From NCBI GenBank assembly GCA_964541595.1, contig CAZIRO010000025.1, positions 1 through 22,775 on the forward strand: a stretch of DNA of 22,775 nucleotides, written 5' to 3'. Shown here one piece after another: positions 6,808 to 14,338 of this stretch (the stretch's first letter is position 1; every line of letters starts with the position of its first letter). A model generated the notes under the pieces. That model was not told the DNA's origin and ran no database searches. It worked only from the letters and a program-made list of their open reading frames with translations. The DNA is from CAZIRO01 sp964541595. Lineage in GTDB: Bacteria > Acidobacteriota > HRBIN11. Position numbers and translations under genes: made by a program.

Positions 6808-7251
6808 ATGCGACGTGAACGTGTCCTCATATTGAGCTTGGTCGGCATCGGCATCGCCCTTGTGGGCTACCTGGTGTTTGCCGGCCTGCAGGGGCAACAG
6901 CAATACTACCTGCATCTGGACGAACTCCAGCAGATGAAATCCCGGGTCGACGGTCGCGGTGTACGCATCAACGCCCGCGTCGCGCCCGGTTCGATCCGCA
7001 AACAACCGGGGACGCTGGATTACACATTTGTGCTCACCGACGGTACGCACCGGGTGACCGTACACTATCGCGGTGCAGTCTCCGATCTGTTCAGGGACAA
7101 TGCCGAAGTCGTTGTCGAAGGCCGGTACGATGCGCAGCGGAACCATATCGAAGCCACCCGTCTGCTGACGAAATGTCCCTCGAAATATCAGGCGGACACG
7201 GCGCAGGCATCCCGTTCGGCGCTATCGGATGCTGTCCGTTCCGGATCGTGA
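6808..7251 (+). CDS. ccmE: Cytochrome c maturation heme chaperone CcmE, cysteine type
   Basis: 147 residues: an N-terminal membrane anchor (about 7-27), then a periplasmic OB-fold domain (about 33-125) with SRVDGRGVRINARVAPGSI, DYTFVLTDGTHRVTVHYRG and EVVVEGRYD, as in CcmE. Most CcmE proteins carry heme covalently on the histidine of an HDENY-like motif. Here the corresponding segment is LLTKCPSKYQ, giving C123 and Y127 in the CxxxY arrangement known from Desulfovibrio and archaeal CcmE (the 'System I*' variant). That makes C123 the likely heme-attachment residue. The ATG follows AGGGAGAA. ccmF starts 9 bp downstream. ccmA, B, C, G and H are not in the window. Confidence 0.9.
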   Translation: MRRERVLILSLVGIGIALVGYLVFAGLQGQQQYYLHLDELQQMKSRVDGRGVRINARVAPGSIRKQPGTLDYTFVLTDGTHRVTVHYRGAVSDLFRDNAEVVVEGRYDAQRNHIEATRLLTKCPSKYQADTAQASRSALSDAVRSGS

Positions 7252-7260
7252 GGGCGCAAC

Positions 7261-9294
7261 GTGGTATTTCCCTGGCTGCACTACACACCGTACCAGCATC
7301 CCGTGGCCTTCACCGGCACCGTACTGCTGATATGTGCGTGGCTGTTGTCGGTGTATGCCCTGGTGGTCGCGACCACGGGAGGCATACGCCGCCGTGAACC
7401 CTGGATCCGATCCGGCGAGCGCGCGCTCCGGGCCAGCACGGTCTGCATCACACTGGCGACGGTGACGTTATGGCATGCGCTATACACGAACAATTTCGAT
7501 CTCATCTATGTCATTCAGCATTCCTCGAGTAAACTGCCCCGACTGTACGCATTGACCGCACTCTGGGGCGGTCAGGAGGGGTCACTACTCTTCTGGGTCT
7601 GGATCCTGAGTCTGTACACCGCACTCGTCCTGCACCAGAACCGATCCCGCCGGCGCATCTGGATGCCCTACGTCGCGGCCACCCTGGCATTCGTTGAACT
7701 GTTTTTTCTGTCCACCATTCTCTTTGCGGCCAATCCGTTCACACCGGTTGCAGAAGCCGTGGGTGAAGGCCGTGGTCTGAACCCCATTCTGCAACGACCG
7801 TTGATGGCTCTGCATCCGCCCACGTTGTATCTCGGGTATGTGGGGTTTACGGTTCCCTTTGCGTTTGCCGTCGCGGCACTGTTCACGCGCCGGATGGATC
7901 TCGAGTGGCTGGTTGCCATCCGCCGGTGGGCGGTGATCCCCTGGTTTTTTCTCACATGGGGCATTCTGATGGGCAGCCGCTGGGCGTATATGGAACTCGG
8001 CTGGGGCGGGTACTGGGCCTGGGATCCGGTGGAAAACGCGTCGCTCATGCCGTGGCTGCTGTCGACCGCGTATCTGCATTCGATCATGATCCAGGAAAAG
8101 AAAGACATGCTGCGCGTGTGGAACATCACCCTGATCATGGCGACATTTATCCTGGCCATTCTCGGCACGTTCATCACGCGCAGCGGTATCCTGTCGTCCG
8201 TACACGCGTTTGCCGTATCCAATATCGGCGACTTTTTCATTGTATTTCTCAGTTTCGTGATCTTTTACGGTCTGGCACTCATTTATATCCGCTGGCCGGA
8301 TCTGCGCAGTCCGCGCAAGATCGAGTCCCTGCTCTCCAAGGAGAGCAGTTTTCTTTTCAACAATCTGCTGCTCACCGGAATCTGTTTCGCCGTGCTCTGG
8401 GGCACACTCTTTCCGCTCGTGTCGGACATCGTGAAGGGACATCGCATCACCGTGGCCGCGCCATTTTTCAATCAGGTCAACGCGCCGCTGGTGCTGGCGC
8501 TGCTCATTCTCACAGCCGTCTGTCCGCTGATCGCGTGGCGGCGGGCCACCTGGTCGAATTTTGAACGGAACCTCCTGATCCCGCTGGTCATGACGCTTGT
8601 TCTGGCGACGGTACTCTTTGCGCTGGGAGTACGTCGGCCCCTGCCGCTCGCGTTTTCCGGCGCGAGTCTTTTTGTGCTGCTGACCACGCTCATGGAATTC
8701 TATCGGGGAATCCGGGCACGTCGTCGGATGTACGGGGAATTCCCGTTGACCGCCTTATGGAAACTGTTCATCAAGCACCCGCGCCGTTACGGTGGGTATA
8801 TCGTACATCTCGGCGTGGTCCTGATTTTTTTCGGCGTTGTCGGCAGTGGTTTCTACCAGGTACGGCATGAAGTCAGTCTCAAACCTGGCGAACAGACCCG
8901 CATTCGTGACTACACGATCACCTACCACGGTTTACAGCAACAGCGGTTCCCACATAAAGACCTCGTCACGGCACGTCTTCAGATCCGGCGTGACGGGCGA
9001 CAGGTTGTGGAACTCTTCCCCGGACGTGAATTTCATCCGAACGCGGAACAACCGATCACGAATGTCGCGATTTATTCCACCATCTGGGGCGATCTGTACA
9101 TCGTCCTTGCGGGCTGGGAATCTGATCAGACGGCCCTTTTTGAGATGTATTACAATCCGCTGATCCTCTGGCTCTGGGTTGGCGGGGTATTGATGTTGCT
9201 CGGGGGTGTGATCATCCTCAATCCGAAATGGGAACCGGTGTACTTCCGCGCGCCTGCGCGGGCACCCGTGCCTGCCGAATCCCTATCCACATGA
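7261..9294 (+). CDS. ccmF: Cytochrome c heme lyase subunit CcmF
   Basis: A 677-residue polytopic membrane protein of the HHP (heme-handling) family that attaches heme from CcmE to apocytochrome c. Visible features are the LWGGQEGSLLFWVWIL block (about 101-116), HPPTLYLGYVGF (about 185-196), and the tryptophan-rich WWD motif GWGGYWAWDPVENASLMPWL (about 247-266) that faces the periplasm and contacts heme. A C-terminal periplasmic domain (about 530-640) precedes a last membrane helix. Length is typical (about 650). It starts with GTG at 7261 after GAGGGC. It overlaps lnt by 4 bp (ATGA). The cysteine-type CcmE partner suggests this is the System I* form of CcmF. Confidence 0.95.
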   Translation: MVFPWLHYTPYQHPVAFTGTVLLICAWLLSVYALVVATTGGIRRREPWIRSGERALRASTVCITLATVTLWHALYTNNFDLIYVIQHSSSKLPRLYALTALWGGQEGSLLFWVWILSLYTALVLHQNRSRRRIWMPYVAATLAFVELFFLSTILFAANPFTPVAEAVGEGRGLNPILQRPLMALHPPTLYLGYVGFTVPFAFAVAALFTRRMDLEWLVAIRRWAVIPWFFLTWGILMGSRWAYMELGWGGYWAWDPVENASLMPWLLSTAYLHSIMIQEKKDMLRVWNITLIMATFILAILGTFITRSGILSSVHAFAVSNIGDFFIVFLSFVIFYGLALIYIRWPDLRSPRKIESLLSKESSFLFNNLLLTGICFAVLWGTLFPLVSDIVKGHRITVAAPFFNQVNAPLVLALLILTAVCPLIAWRRATWSNFERNLLIPLVMTLVLATVLFALGVRRPLPLAFSGASLFVLLTTLMEFYRGIRARRRMYGEFPLTALWKLFIKHPRRYGGYIVHLGVVLIFFGVVGSGFYQVRHEVSLKPGEQTRIRDYTITYHGLQQQRFPHKDLVTARLQIRRDGRQVVELFPGREFHPNAEQPITNVAIYSTIWGDLYIVLAGWESDQTALFEMYYNPLILWLWVGGVLMLLGGVIILNPKWEPVYFRAPARAPVPAESLST

Positions 9295-10892
9295 AGGGGC
9301 GTACAGGGGTTTTGCCGACGACGGGATCGGGATTCCGTCCATCCGGACCCACCGTATGGGCTGCCTTGACGGTGGTATTCTGGGCATCGGGATTCATGCA
9401 GTGGATGCCGGGACCGGTTCGCCCGATCCTGGCCATATTCGGGGCCACGGCCTGGGTCCGTTTTCTCATCCGGTGCCCGCGTCCCGGATACGGGTTCCAG
9501 CGTGCCTGGATGTGGGGTACGGTATTTTACCTGTTTGTGCTGTACTGGCTCCCCGGCACGATCGTACGCCATTCACGGACACCCCCGATGCTTGCATGGC
9601 TGGCCATTGGACTGCTGGCGGTGTATATGGGACTCTACTGGGGTATCTGGGCCTTCGGCACGGTCATCTGGCGCAAACGTCTGTACGCTCGCGTACGGAC
9701 GCACAGCATGCGGATCCTGCTCACCGCCGGAGTCGCCGCGTTGCTCGGTACCGGCCTGCTGCAAATCCAGGCCGTCGGTCTCACGGGGTTCCCCTGGGGG
9801 TGGCCCGGGTATTTGCTGACGGAATGGCTGCCGCTCGTACAGTGGACCGATCTGTGGGGCGCGATCGCATTGAACGGCTGGTTGATCCTGATCGGCGGAA
9901 CGGTGCTGGGAATGGACCGGAAACACTTCCGTACGGCCGGCGTGGCCGGTATCGTACTCCTTGGGGGTCCTCTGCTGTATGCCGGATGGACCCTTCCGAT
10001 GTACCGTTCTCTGAGTCGATCAGCCCGCACGATACACGTTCGTATCGTGCAACCGAGTATACCCCAGACGGAAAAACACGATCCCGCGACAGCGTGGGCG
10101 TGGTTTCGTCGGCAGATCCGGCTCAGTCGCCGGGATCCGCAGACGTCTCTTGATCTGGTCATCTGGCCGGAAGCCTCCGTGCCGTTTCAACTGGCGCCGC
10201 GCACGCCATGGTGGCGTCTCCTCCGGGAACTGCAACGCGCCAATCGTACATATCTGCTGCTCGGTGCCGATCGCTGGGTGTCCACGGACCCACCGCGCGG
10301 CCATAACAGTGCGTGGCTGCTGGGTCCCCGGATGCATATCATTGAGTATTACGACAAGGGGCACCTCGTACCGTTCGGGGAATACATCCCGTTGCGTCGC
10401 TGGTTACCTTTTGTACGTCGTCTGGTACCCGGCATGATCGATCTGATGCCCGGTGCCGGCCCGCGCCCGATCCAGTCCCCCTGGGGACCGCTCGGGGTAC
10501 ACATCTGTTTTGAAAGCGTATTTCCGGAACTGCTCCGTCAATTGACGCACCGCGGTGCCGTACTGCTGGTGACCCTGACGAATGACGCGTGGTTCGGGAG
10601 GTCATCCGGTGCGTTTCAGCACTTTTTACATACCCGACTGCGTGCGGTGGAAAACCGTCGCAGTCTCGTATTCGTGGCCAATTCCGGGATCTCCGGGTGG
10701 ATCGACCCGACGGGACGCGTCGGGGTGCAGACCCGGTTATTTACGGTACGTGCGGTGGACGTCACCGTTCCGCTGATTTCGGAACCCCGCACGGTCTGGA
10801 CCCGATACGGACGGGCGTTCCAGTGGGGATACGGTGCGGCCGCCGTGTTTCTACTCCTCGGTGGGGGATTCTTCCGGCAACAGACCCCGTAG
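9291..10892 (+). CDS. lnt: Apolipoprotein N-acyltransferase
   Basis: A 533-residue inner-membrane enzyme that adds the third acyl chain to the N-terminal cysteine of lipoproteins. An N-terminal membrane region (about 20-240) is followed by a periplasmic carbon-nitrogen hydrolase domain (about 247-500). The catalytic triad is visible: E294 in IWPEASVPF, K356 in YDKGHLVPFGEYIP, and C406 in VHICFESVFPE. The YDKxHLVPFGEYxP block is diagnostic for Lnt. The ATG overlaps the ccmF stop (ATGA), so I use it rather than an in-frame ATG 63 bp upstream inside ccmF. Its last 42 bp overlap the 3' end of the convergent gene on the minus strand. Confidence 0.94.
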   Translation: MKGRTGVLPTTGSGFRPSGPTVWAALTVVFWASGFMQWMPGPVRPILAIFGATAWVRFLIRCPRPGYGFQRAWMWGTVFYLFVLYWLPGTIVRHSRTPPMLAWLAIGLLAVYMGLYWGIWAFGTVIWRKRLYARVRTHSMRILLTAGVAALLGTGLLQIQAVGLTGFPWGWPGYLLTEWLPLVQWTDLWGAIALNGWLILIGGTVLGMDRKHFRTAGVAGIVLLGGPLLYAGWTLPMYRSLSRSARTIHVRIVQPSIPQTEKHDPATAWAWFRRQIRLSRRDPQTSLDLVIWPEASVPFQLAPRTPWWRLLRELQRANRTYLLLGADRWVSTDPPRGHNSAWLLGPRMHIIEYYDKGHLVPFGEYIPLRRWLPFVRRLVPGMIDLMPGAGPRPIQSPWGPLGVHICFESVFPELLRQLTHRGAVLLVTLTNDAWFGRSSGAFQHFLHTRLRAVENRRSLVFVANSGISGWIDPTGRVGVQTRLFTVRAVDVTVPLISEPRTVWTRYGRAFQWGYGAAAVFLLLGGGFFRQQTP

Positions 10893-12506
10893 ATAGCGCA
10901 GTCCCCACCGTGTATGCAGCGCCCGGCTGCGCATGGCCTCGATGACCTGCAGATGCAGCGGCGCCTGCACCCGTTCAAAATAGTATGTCACCCAATCGTG
11001 CCACTGCTCCATTCCGCGCATGTCTTCCGCCGGCAGGAAGCACTGTTCTCGCATCATGGTAGCGTGTTGCCACCATGCCCGGTGGGCACACGCGGAGCAC
11101 CCGCGATCGATCCAGCCGAGATCCGTCGGCTCGACCCGGAACCACGCCGTCTCCGGAAGGGACTCATCGGGGTAGCGCGGGGTATACACGTCCCGGCACC
11201 ATGTACAGGCATCGGGCGCTGCCACCACTGCCGTCCAGCCACGAATACGCCCTGCGCGCAATGCGGAGGCAAACCCCAACCGCCAGATCCGGTGCAATGC
11301 CTGGATCGGGTGCATATGCCCCATCCGCACGACGATCGGATGGCGCGCACTGGCGATCAGCACGTTTTGCAACATCTGCGGGGTCCCGTCCCATTCCACG
11401 ACGATACCGACCCGGTCACGCGGTGACGACTCCAGGTGACGCCACAACGCCGGCAACGGCATCCACTGCAGGGATTCCGCCCAGACACCCCGCCGCCGGT
11501 CATGGATGATCCACGTGGTGGGTGCCAGATCGTTGAGTGTTTCAAGCCACATCATCATGGCCCATGCGCTCAGCACCGACCGGGGCGCCACCCAGAGCCA
11601 TACACCGGGGGCGTCTTCCCGAGTCAACCACGTGCGCAACGCCTGTTCGGTACCGTCGCGCTGCATACGGTGACGCCAGTGCCGCCGTTCACGTCCCGGA
11701 TCGACGAACCGTGTGGCAACCGCACGGTCATGCGGCCCCGCACGGTACCGCATCAACCATGCGAGTCGACGCTGACGGATCGTGACCCACCAGAATCCGG
11801 CGCGATCCGGAAAAAATACCGCATCGCCCCAATCCATGCCGGTACATGCGGTCTGCCAGACCGTGGCGAAATCGTCAGGAGGGATCATCTGCAACGGATG
11901 GTCCAGCGTATGAAAATCCACCCACGCTTCCGGTGCACGTTCCCGAACGGTCATCACCGGTTGACGCAAACGGATCATCGTCTGCAACTGCCGCACCCAG
12001 AGATTATCCCCGGAGGATTCGATCACCCGCAATTCCCACGGTACGGCGATTCGCCATTCCAATCCAGACACGCCGATGGTGGGATCCATCTCGGGGGGAA
12101 ACCGGGTCCACCATTCGTTCGGCGGCAGCAGCACCCAGACCACGCGTTTCGACAGGGACCACTCGACTGTTGCCCGTATGGCCCGCGGCGGCCAGCGCAG
12201 GACACCGATCACCGGATCGCCCCGCCGTGTACCGAGGTACAGCCCACCCCATGTCCGCAGGAGGTCCTGGAAGGGGAGTGTGTGATGGGCATCCTGCGCG
12301 GGTTCCAGGTCTTCCGCCGACAGTGAGATGGCCCCCGTATCGAGATAATACGCCAGCGTTTCCGGATCGATGTGCAGATGTTCAATGGCCAGTGTCCCCA
12401 GAAACTGCGTCGGCGCCCGCGTACGCTGAATGTCCAGCAGGTGGTCACGTTGTGTCGGGGTGAGCACCCCGACATCAACCAGGTATTCACCGATACGACG
12501 TCTCAC
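10851..12506 (-). CDS. Degenerate GspE/PilB-family protein (predicted pseudo-ATPase)
   Basis: 551 residues, tryptophan- and arginine-rich. The N terminus (about 3-60; RIGEYLVDVGVLTPTQRDHLL, then LGTLAIEHLHIDPETLAYYL) matches the helical MshEN/GspE N-terminal domain. The rest follows the outline of a type II secretion/type IV pilus assembly ATPase. Two CxxC pairs (C434/C437 in CTWCRDVY, C470/C473 in GCSACAHR) match the zinc motif near the C terminus of GspE/PilB. Where Walker A (GPTGSGKTTT) is expected, residues about 307-317 read APRSVLSAWAM, with no lysine; the Walker B and His-box regions (about 364-400) are also altered. I infer a structural relative unable to hydrolyse ATP. The frame is intact, so it is not a simple pseudogene. 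It starts with GTG overlapping the stop of the SPOR gene (GTGA). Confidence 0.7.
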   Translation of the reverse strand: MRRRIGEYLVDVGVLTPTQRDHLLDIQRTRAPTQFLGTLAIEHLHIDPETLAYYLDTGAISLSAEDLEPAQDAHHTLPFQDLLRTWGGLYLGTRRGDPVIGVLRWPPRAIRATVEWSLSKRVVWVLLPPNEWWTRFPPEMDPTIGVSGLEWRIAVPWELRVIESSGDNLWVRQLQTMIRLRQPVMTVRERAPEAWVDFHTLDHPLQMIPPDDFATVWQTACTGMDWGDAVFFPDRAGFWWVTIRQRRLAWLMRYRAGPHDRAVATRFVDPGRERRHWRHRMQRDGTEQALRTWLTREDAPGVWLWVAPRSVLSAWAMMMWLETLNDLAPTTWIIHDRRRGVWAESLQWMPLPALWRHLESSPRDRVGIVVEWDGTPQMLQNVLIASARHPIVVRMGHMHPIQALHRIWRLGFASALRAGRIRGWTAVVAAPDACTWCRDVYTPRYPDESLPETAWFRVEPTDLGWIDRGCSACAHRAWWQHATMMREQCFLPAEDMRGMEQWHDWVTYYFERVQAPLHLQVIEAMRSRALHTRWGLRYLRGLLPEESPTEE

Positions 12507-13174
12507 GGGAGCCTCTTTACAAATGGCTTGGTTTTCGGAACAATGCGCACGATCTGCGGAATCACCTGTTCGGCTTCGGTACGGGTCGAATACGGTCCCA
12601 CCTGAACACGTACGAGTCCCCTGGGACCCGGTTCAACGAATGCCGGCAGTTGAGCCTGTTGCAGTTGTTGGGCAATTGCCCGTGCACGCGCCGCATCCCG
12701 AATGGCGACAACCTGCACGACATATCCGGTCCGCGGACGGGAAGGGCCACCGGACGGCTGCGCAGGCGCGGATTCCGACGCCGAAGGCGCGGGCGACGGC
12801 GGGGGGGGCGATTCCGGTGCGGGCGGTGGGGGCGCGGTTTCGGGATGAAGCGGCACTTCCCGGGTCGTCTGATTCGCCGGTTCGGAGGGTGCAGCCGGTT
12901 CCGGCGGAGGTGTGGGTTCCGGTTCGATCGGGATCACCGGGGGTTCGGTCTGCGACGTGGCCGGTGTCGGTGCGGGTCCCGGTTCGATCACCACCGATGG
13001 GGGTTCGGTCTGCACGAGTTCCTGTTCCACCCTGCGCTGGCCGCGACCGAGTAATAACCCGAGAGTAAACGAAGCCCCCACGACGACCAGTGCCACCAGA
13101 AACGCCAGCCAGATACGACGTCGCGTCAGCGTAATCTGAATACCTTCATCCGCGTTCGGTCGAAACCGTGCCAT
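12503..13174 (-). CDS. SPOR-domain membrane protein
   Basis: 223 residues: a short cytoplasmic N terminus, one membrane helix (about 21-43, IWLAFLVALVVVGASFTLGL), a long proline/glutamate/serine-rich linker (about 55-146), and a C-terminal SPOR domain (about 150-223: YVVQVVAIRDAARARAIAQQL, then GLVRVQVGPYSTRTEAEQ). SPOR domains bind denuded peptidoglycan glycans, often at division sites. The linker contains a two-fold duplicated QTEPP...IEP segment, visible in the DNA as well. I chose the ATG at 13172-13174; the frame runs further upstream but into repeat sequence. It is translationally coupled to the pseudo-ATPase gene, so the two products may act together in the envelope. No partner is proven. 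Confidence 0.88.
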   Translation of the reverse strand: MARFRPNADEGIQITLTRRRIWLAFLVALVVVGASFTLGLLLGRGQRRVEQELVQTEPPSVVIEPGPAPTPATSQTEPPVIPIEPEPTPPPEPAAPSEPANQTTREVPLHPETAPPPPAPESPPPPSPAPSASESAPAQPSGGPSRPRTGYVVQVVAIRDAARARAIAQQLQQAQLPAFVEPGPRGLVRVQVGPYSTRTEAEQVIPQIVRIVPKTKPFVKRLP

Positions 13175-13360
13175 GGGTTCCGCTCGCAGCAGTGCATACC
13201 CCGAATCCAGTGACGTACGGAAAAGTGACAGCAGGAGAAGTGACGAGGGGAAACAGTGACACAATCACCTGCCGCTGTCCCCCCCGTCATTCCCCGTCAC
13301 TTTCCACGTCACTCCGGAAATGCACCACTCAGGATGAACAGGGTGTTCCGTATCGGGTGT
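13175..13360. repeat. Spacer with inverted 15-bp GTGAC repeats
   Basis: A 186-bp spacer between two minus-strand genes. GTGAC occurs at 13210, 13225, 13240 and 13256 (periods 15, 15, 16), with AGGGGAA/GGAGAA-like filler. The complementary GTCAC/GTCAT words recur at about 13286-13315. The two halves form an imperfect long inverted repeat centred near 13270. It could fold in the transcript that reads through from the oxidoreductase genes to the SPOR gene. No convincing -10/-35 pair or U-tract terminator was found here. Confidence 0.7.
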
Positions 13361-14338
13361 TCATGTCACCCGAAGTTCTTCCAGAAACGGTCGGATATCG
13401 GTCAATGGGTGGCCTGCGTCATCGCAGATCTGCCGGAGCGCCGGCGGCAGTCGATCGTACCAGGGCGAACTCGCCGTAATGCGTTCCTCATAGGTGGATA
13501 CCGATTCGTCCTTCCAGAATATGCCGACCGGAATCCGGTCACCCCATTCAATGGCTCTTTCCATGAAGTTGGCCACCCGGACCTCGTATTCCTCCCGGGA
13601 GAGACCCTCCCGCGGGATCACAGGATCATACCCGGAATCCTCCAGTTTGTACAACCGCGGTACCGGTCGACCCGTTTCCGGGTCGATCTGATCACGGCCC
13701 ATGTACCAGTCTTTGGTCCACAGATCGTTGTACGTCGGGCATCCCTGCAGAATATCGATGAACGCCAGGCCCCGGTGCTGAATCCCCTGTTTGATGATTT
13801 CGACCTGATGCCGGACATCGTAACTGTACGTCCGCGCAATGAACGTATACCCGCTGGCAAACGCAAGGAGCAACGGATTGATGCCCTGATTGATGTTCGG
13901 TTTCGGCAGCGACCGCGTTTGCAGTCCGAGCGGCAGGGTCGGAGACGCCTGGCCTTTCGTCAGGCCGTAGACACCGTTGTTCGCCAGAATGTACGTCACG
14001 TCCACGTTCCGCCGGCCCGCATTGACGAAATGGCAGGCACCGATCCCCAGACCATCCCCGTCACCGCCGATGGCCACGACGGTCAGACGCGGATTGGCCA
14101 GTTTGCATCCGATGGCGTACGGTAATACCCGTCCGTGGAGGGTATGGAACCCGTACGCATGAATATAGTGAGGAAACTTTCCGGAACACCCGATCCCGGA
14201 AAATACGGCGACCTCATGCGGTGCAATTCCGAGATCGGCGAGTGCCTGCTGCAGGGCACTCGTGATCCCGAAATCCCCACATCCGGGACACCAGTCAATG
14301 TGCACGTCCGTTTTGAATTCGGCAACTTTAGACACCAT
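13361..14338 (-). CDS. 2-oxoacid:ferredoxin oxidoreductase, beta subunit
   Basis: 325 residues. This is the thiamine-diphosphate/[4Fe-4S] subunit that, with the alpha subunit, oxidises a 2-oxoacid with CoA to acyl-CoA and CO2 and reduces ferredoxin, or runs in reverse. Four cluster cysteines are visible: C17 and C20 (DWCPGCGDFG), C51 (GIGCSGK) and C200 (LQGCPTYN). The TPP/Mg motif is GGDGDGLGIGACHF ... YILANNGVYGLTKGQ. Sequence style is that of the two-subunit KorB/OorB group, usually called 2-oxoglutarate oxidoreductase, but substrate cannot be fixed from sequence. The ATG at 14336-14338 gives an 11-bp overlap with the alpha gene; an earlier start would run deeper into that gene. Confidence 0.92.
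   Translation of the reverse strand: MVSKVAEFKTDVHIDWCPGCGDFGITSALQQALADLGIAPHEVAVFSGIGCSGKFPHYIHAYGFHTLHGRVLPYAIGCKLANPRLTVVAIGGDGDGLGIGACHFVNAGRRNVDVTYILANNGVYGLTKGQASPTLPLGLQTRSLPKPNINQGINPLLLAFASGYTFIARTYSYDVRHQVEIIKQGIQHRGLAFIDILQGCPTYNDLWTKDWYMGRDQIDPETGRPVPRLYKLEDSGYDPVIPREGLSREEYEVRVANFMERAIEWGDRIPVGIFWKDESVSTYEERITASSPWYDRLPPALRQICDDAGHPLTDIRPFLEELRVT

Noticed and set aside
6103..7146. Several open frames across the intergenic repeats, with VSGLRSQ-like repeating peptides
   Set aside because: They are translations of the 7-bp array in all frames, change with unit number, and run into ccmE antisense. No ribosome binding site or family match supports them.
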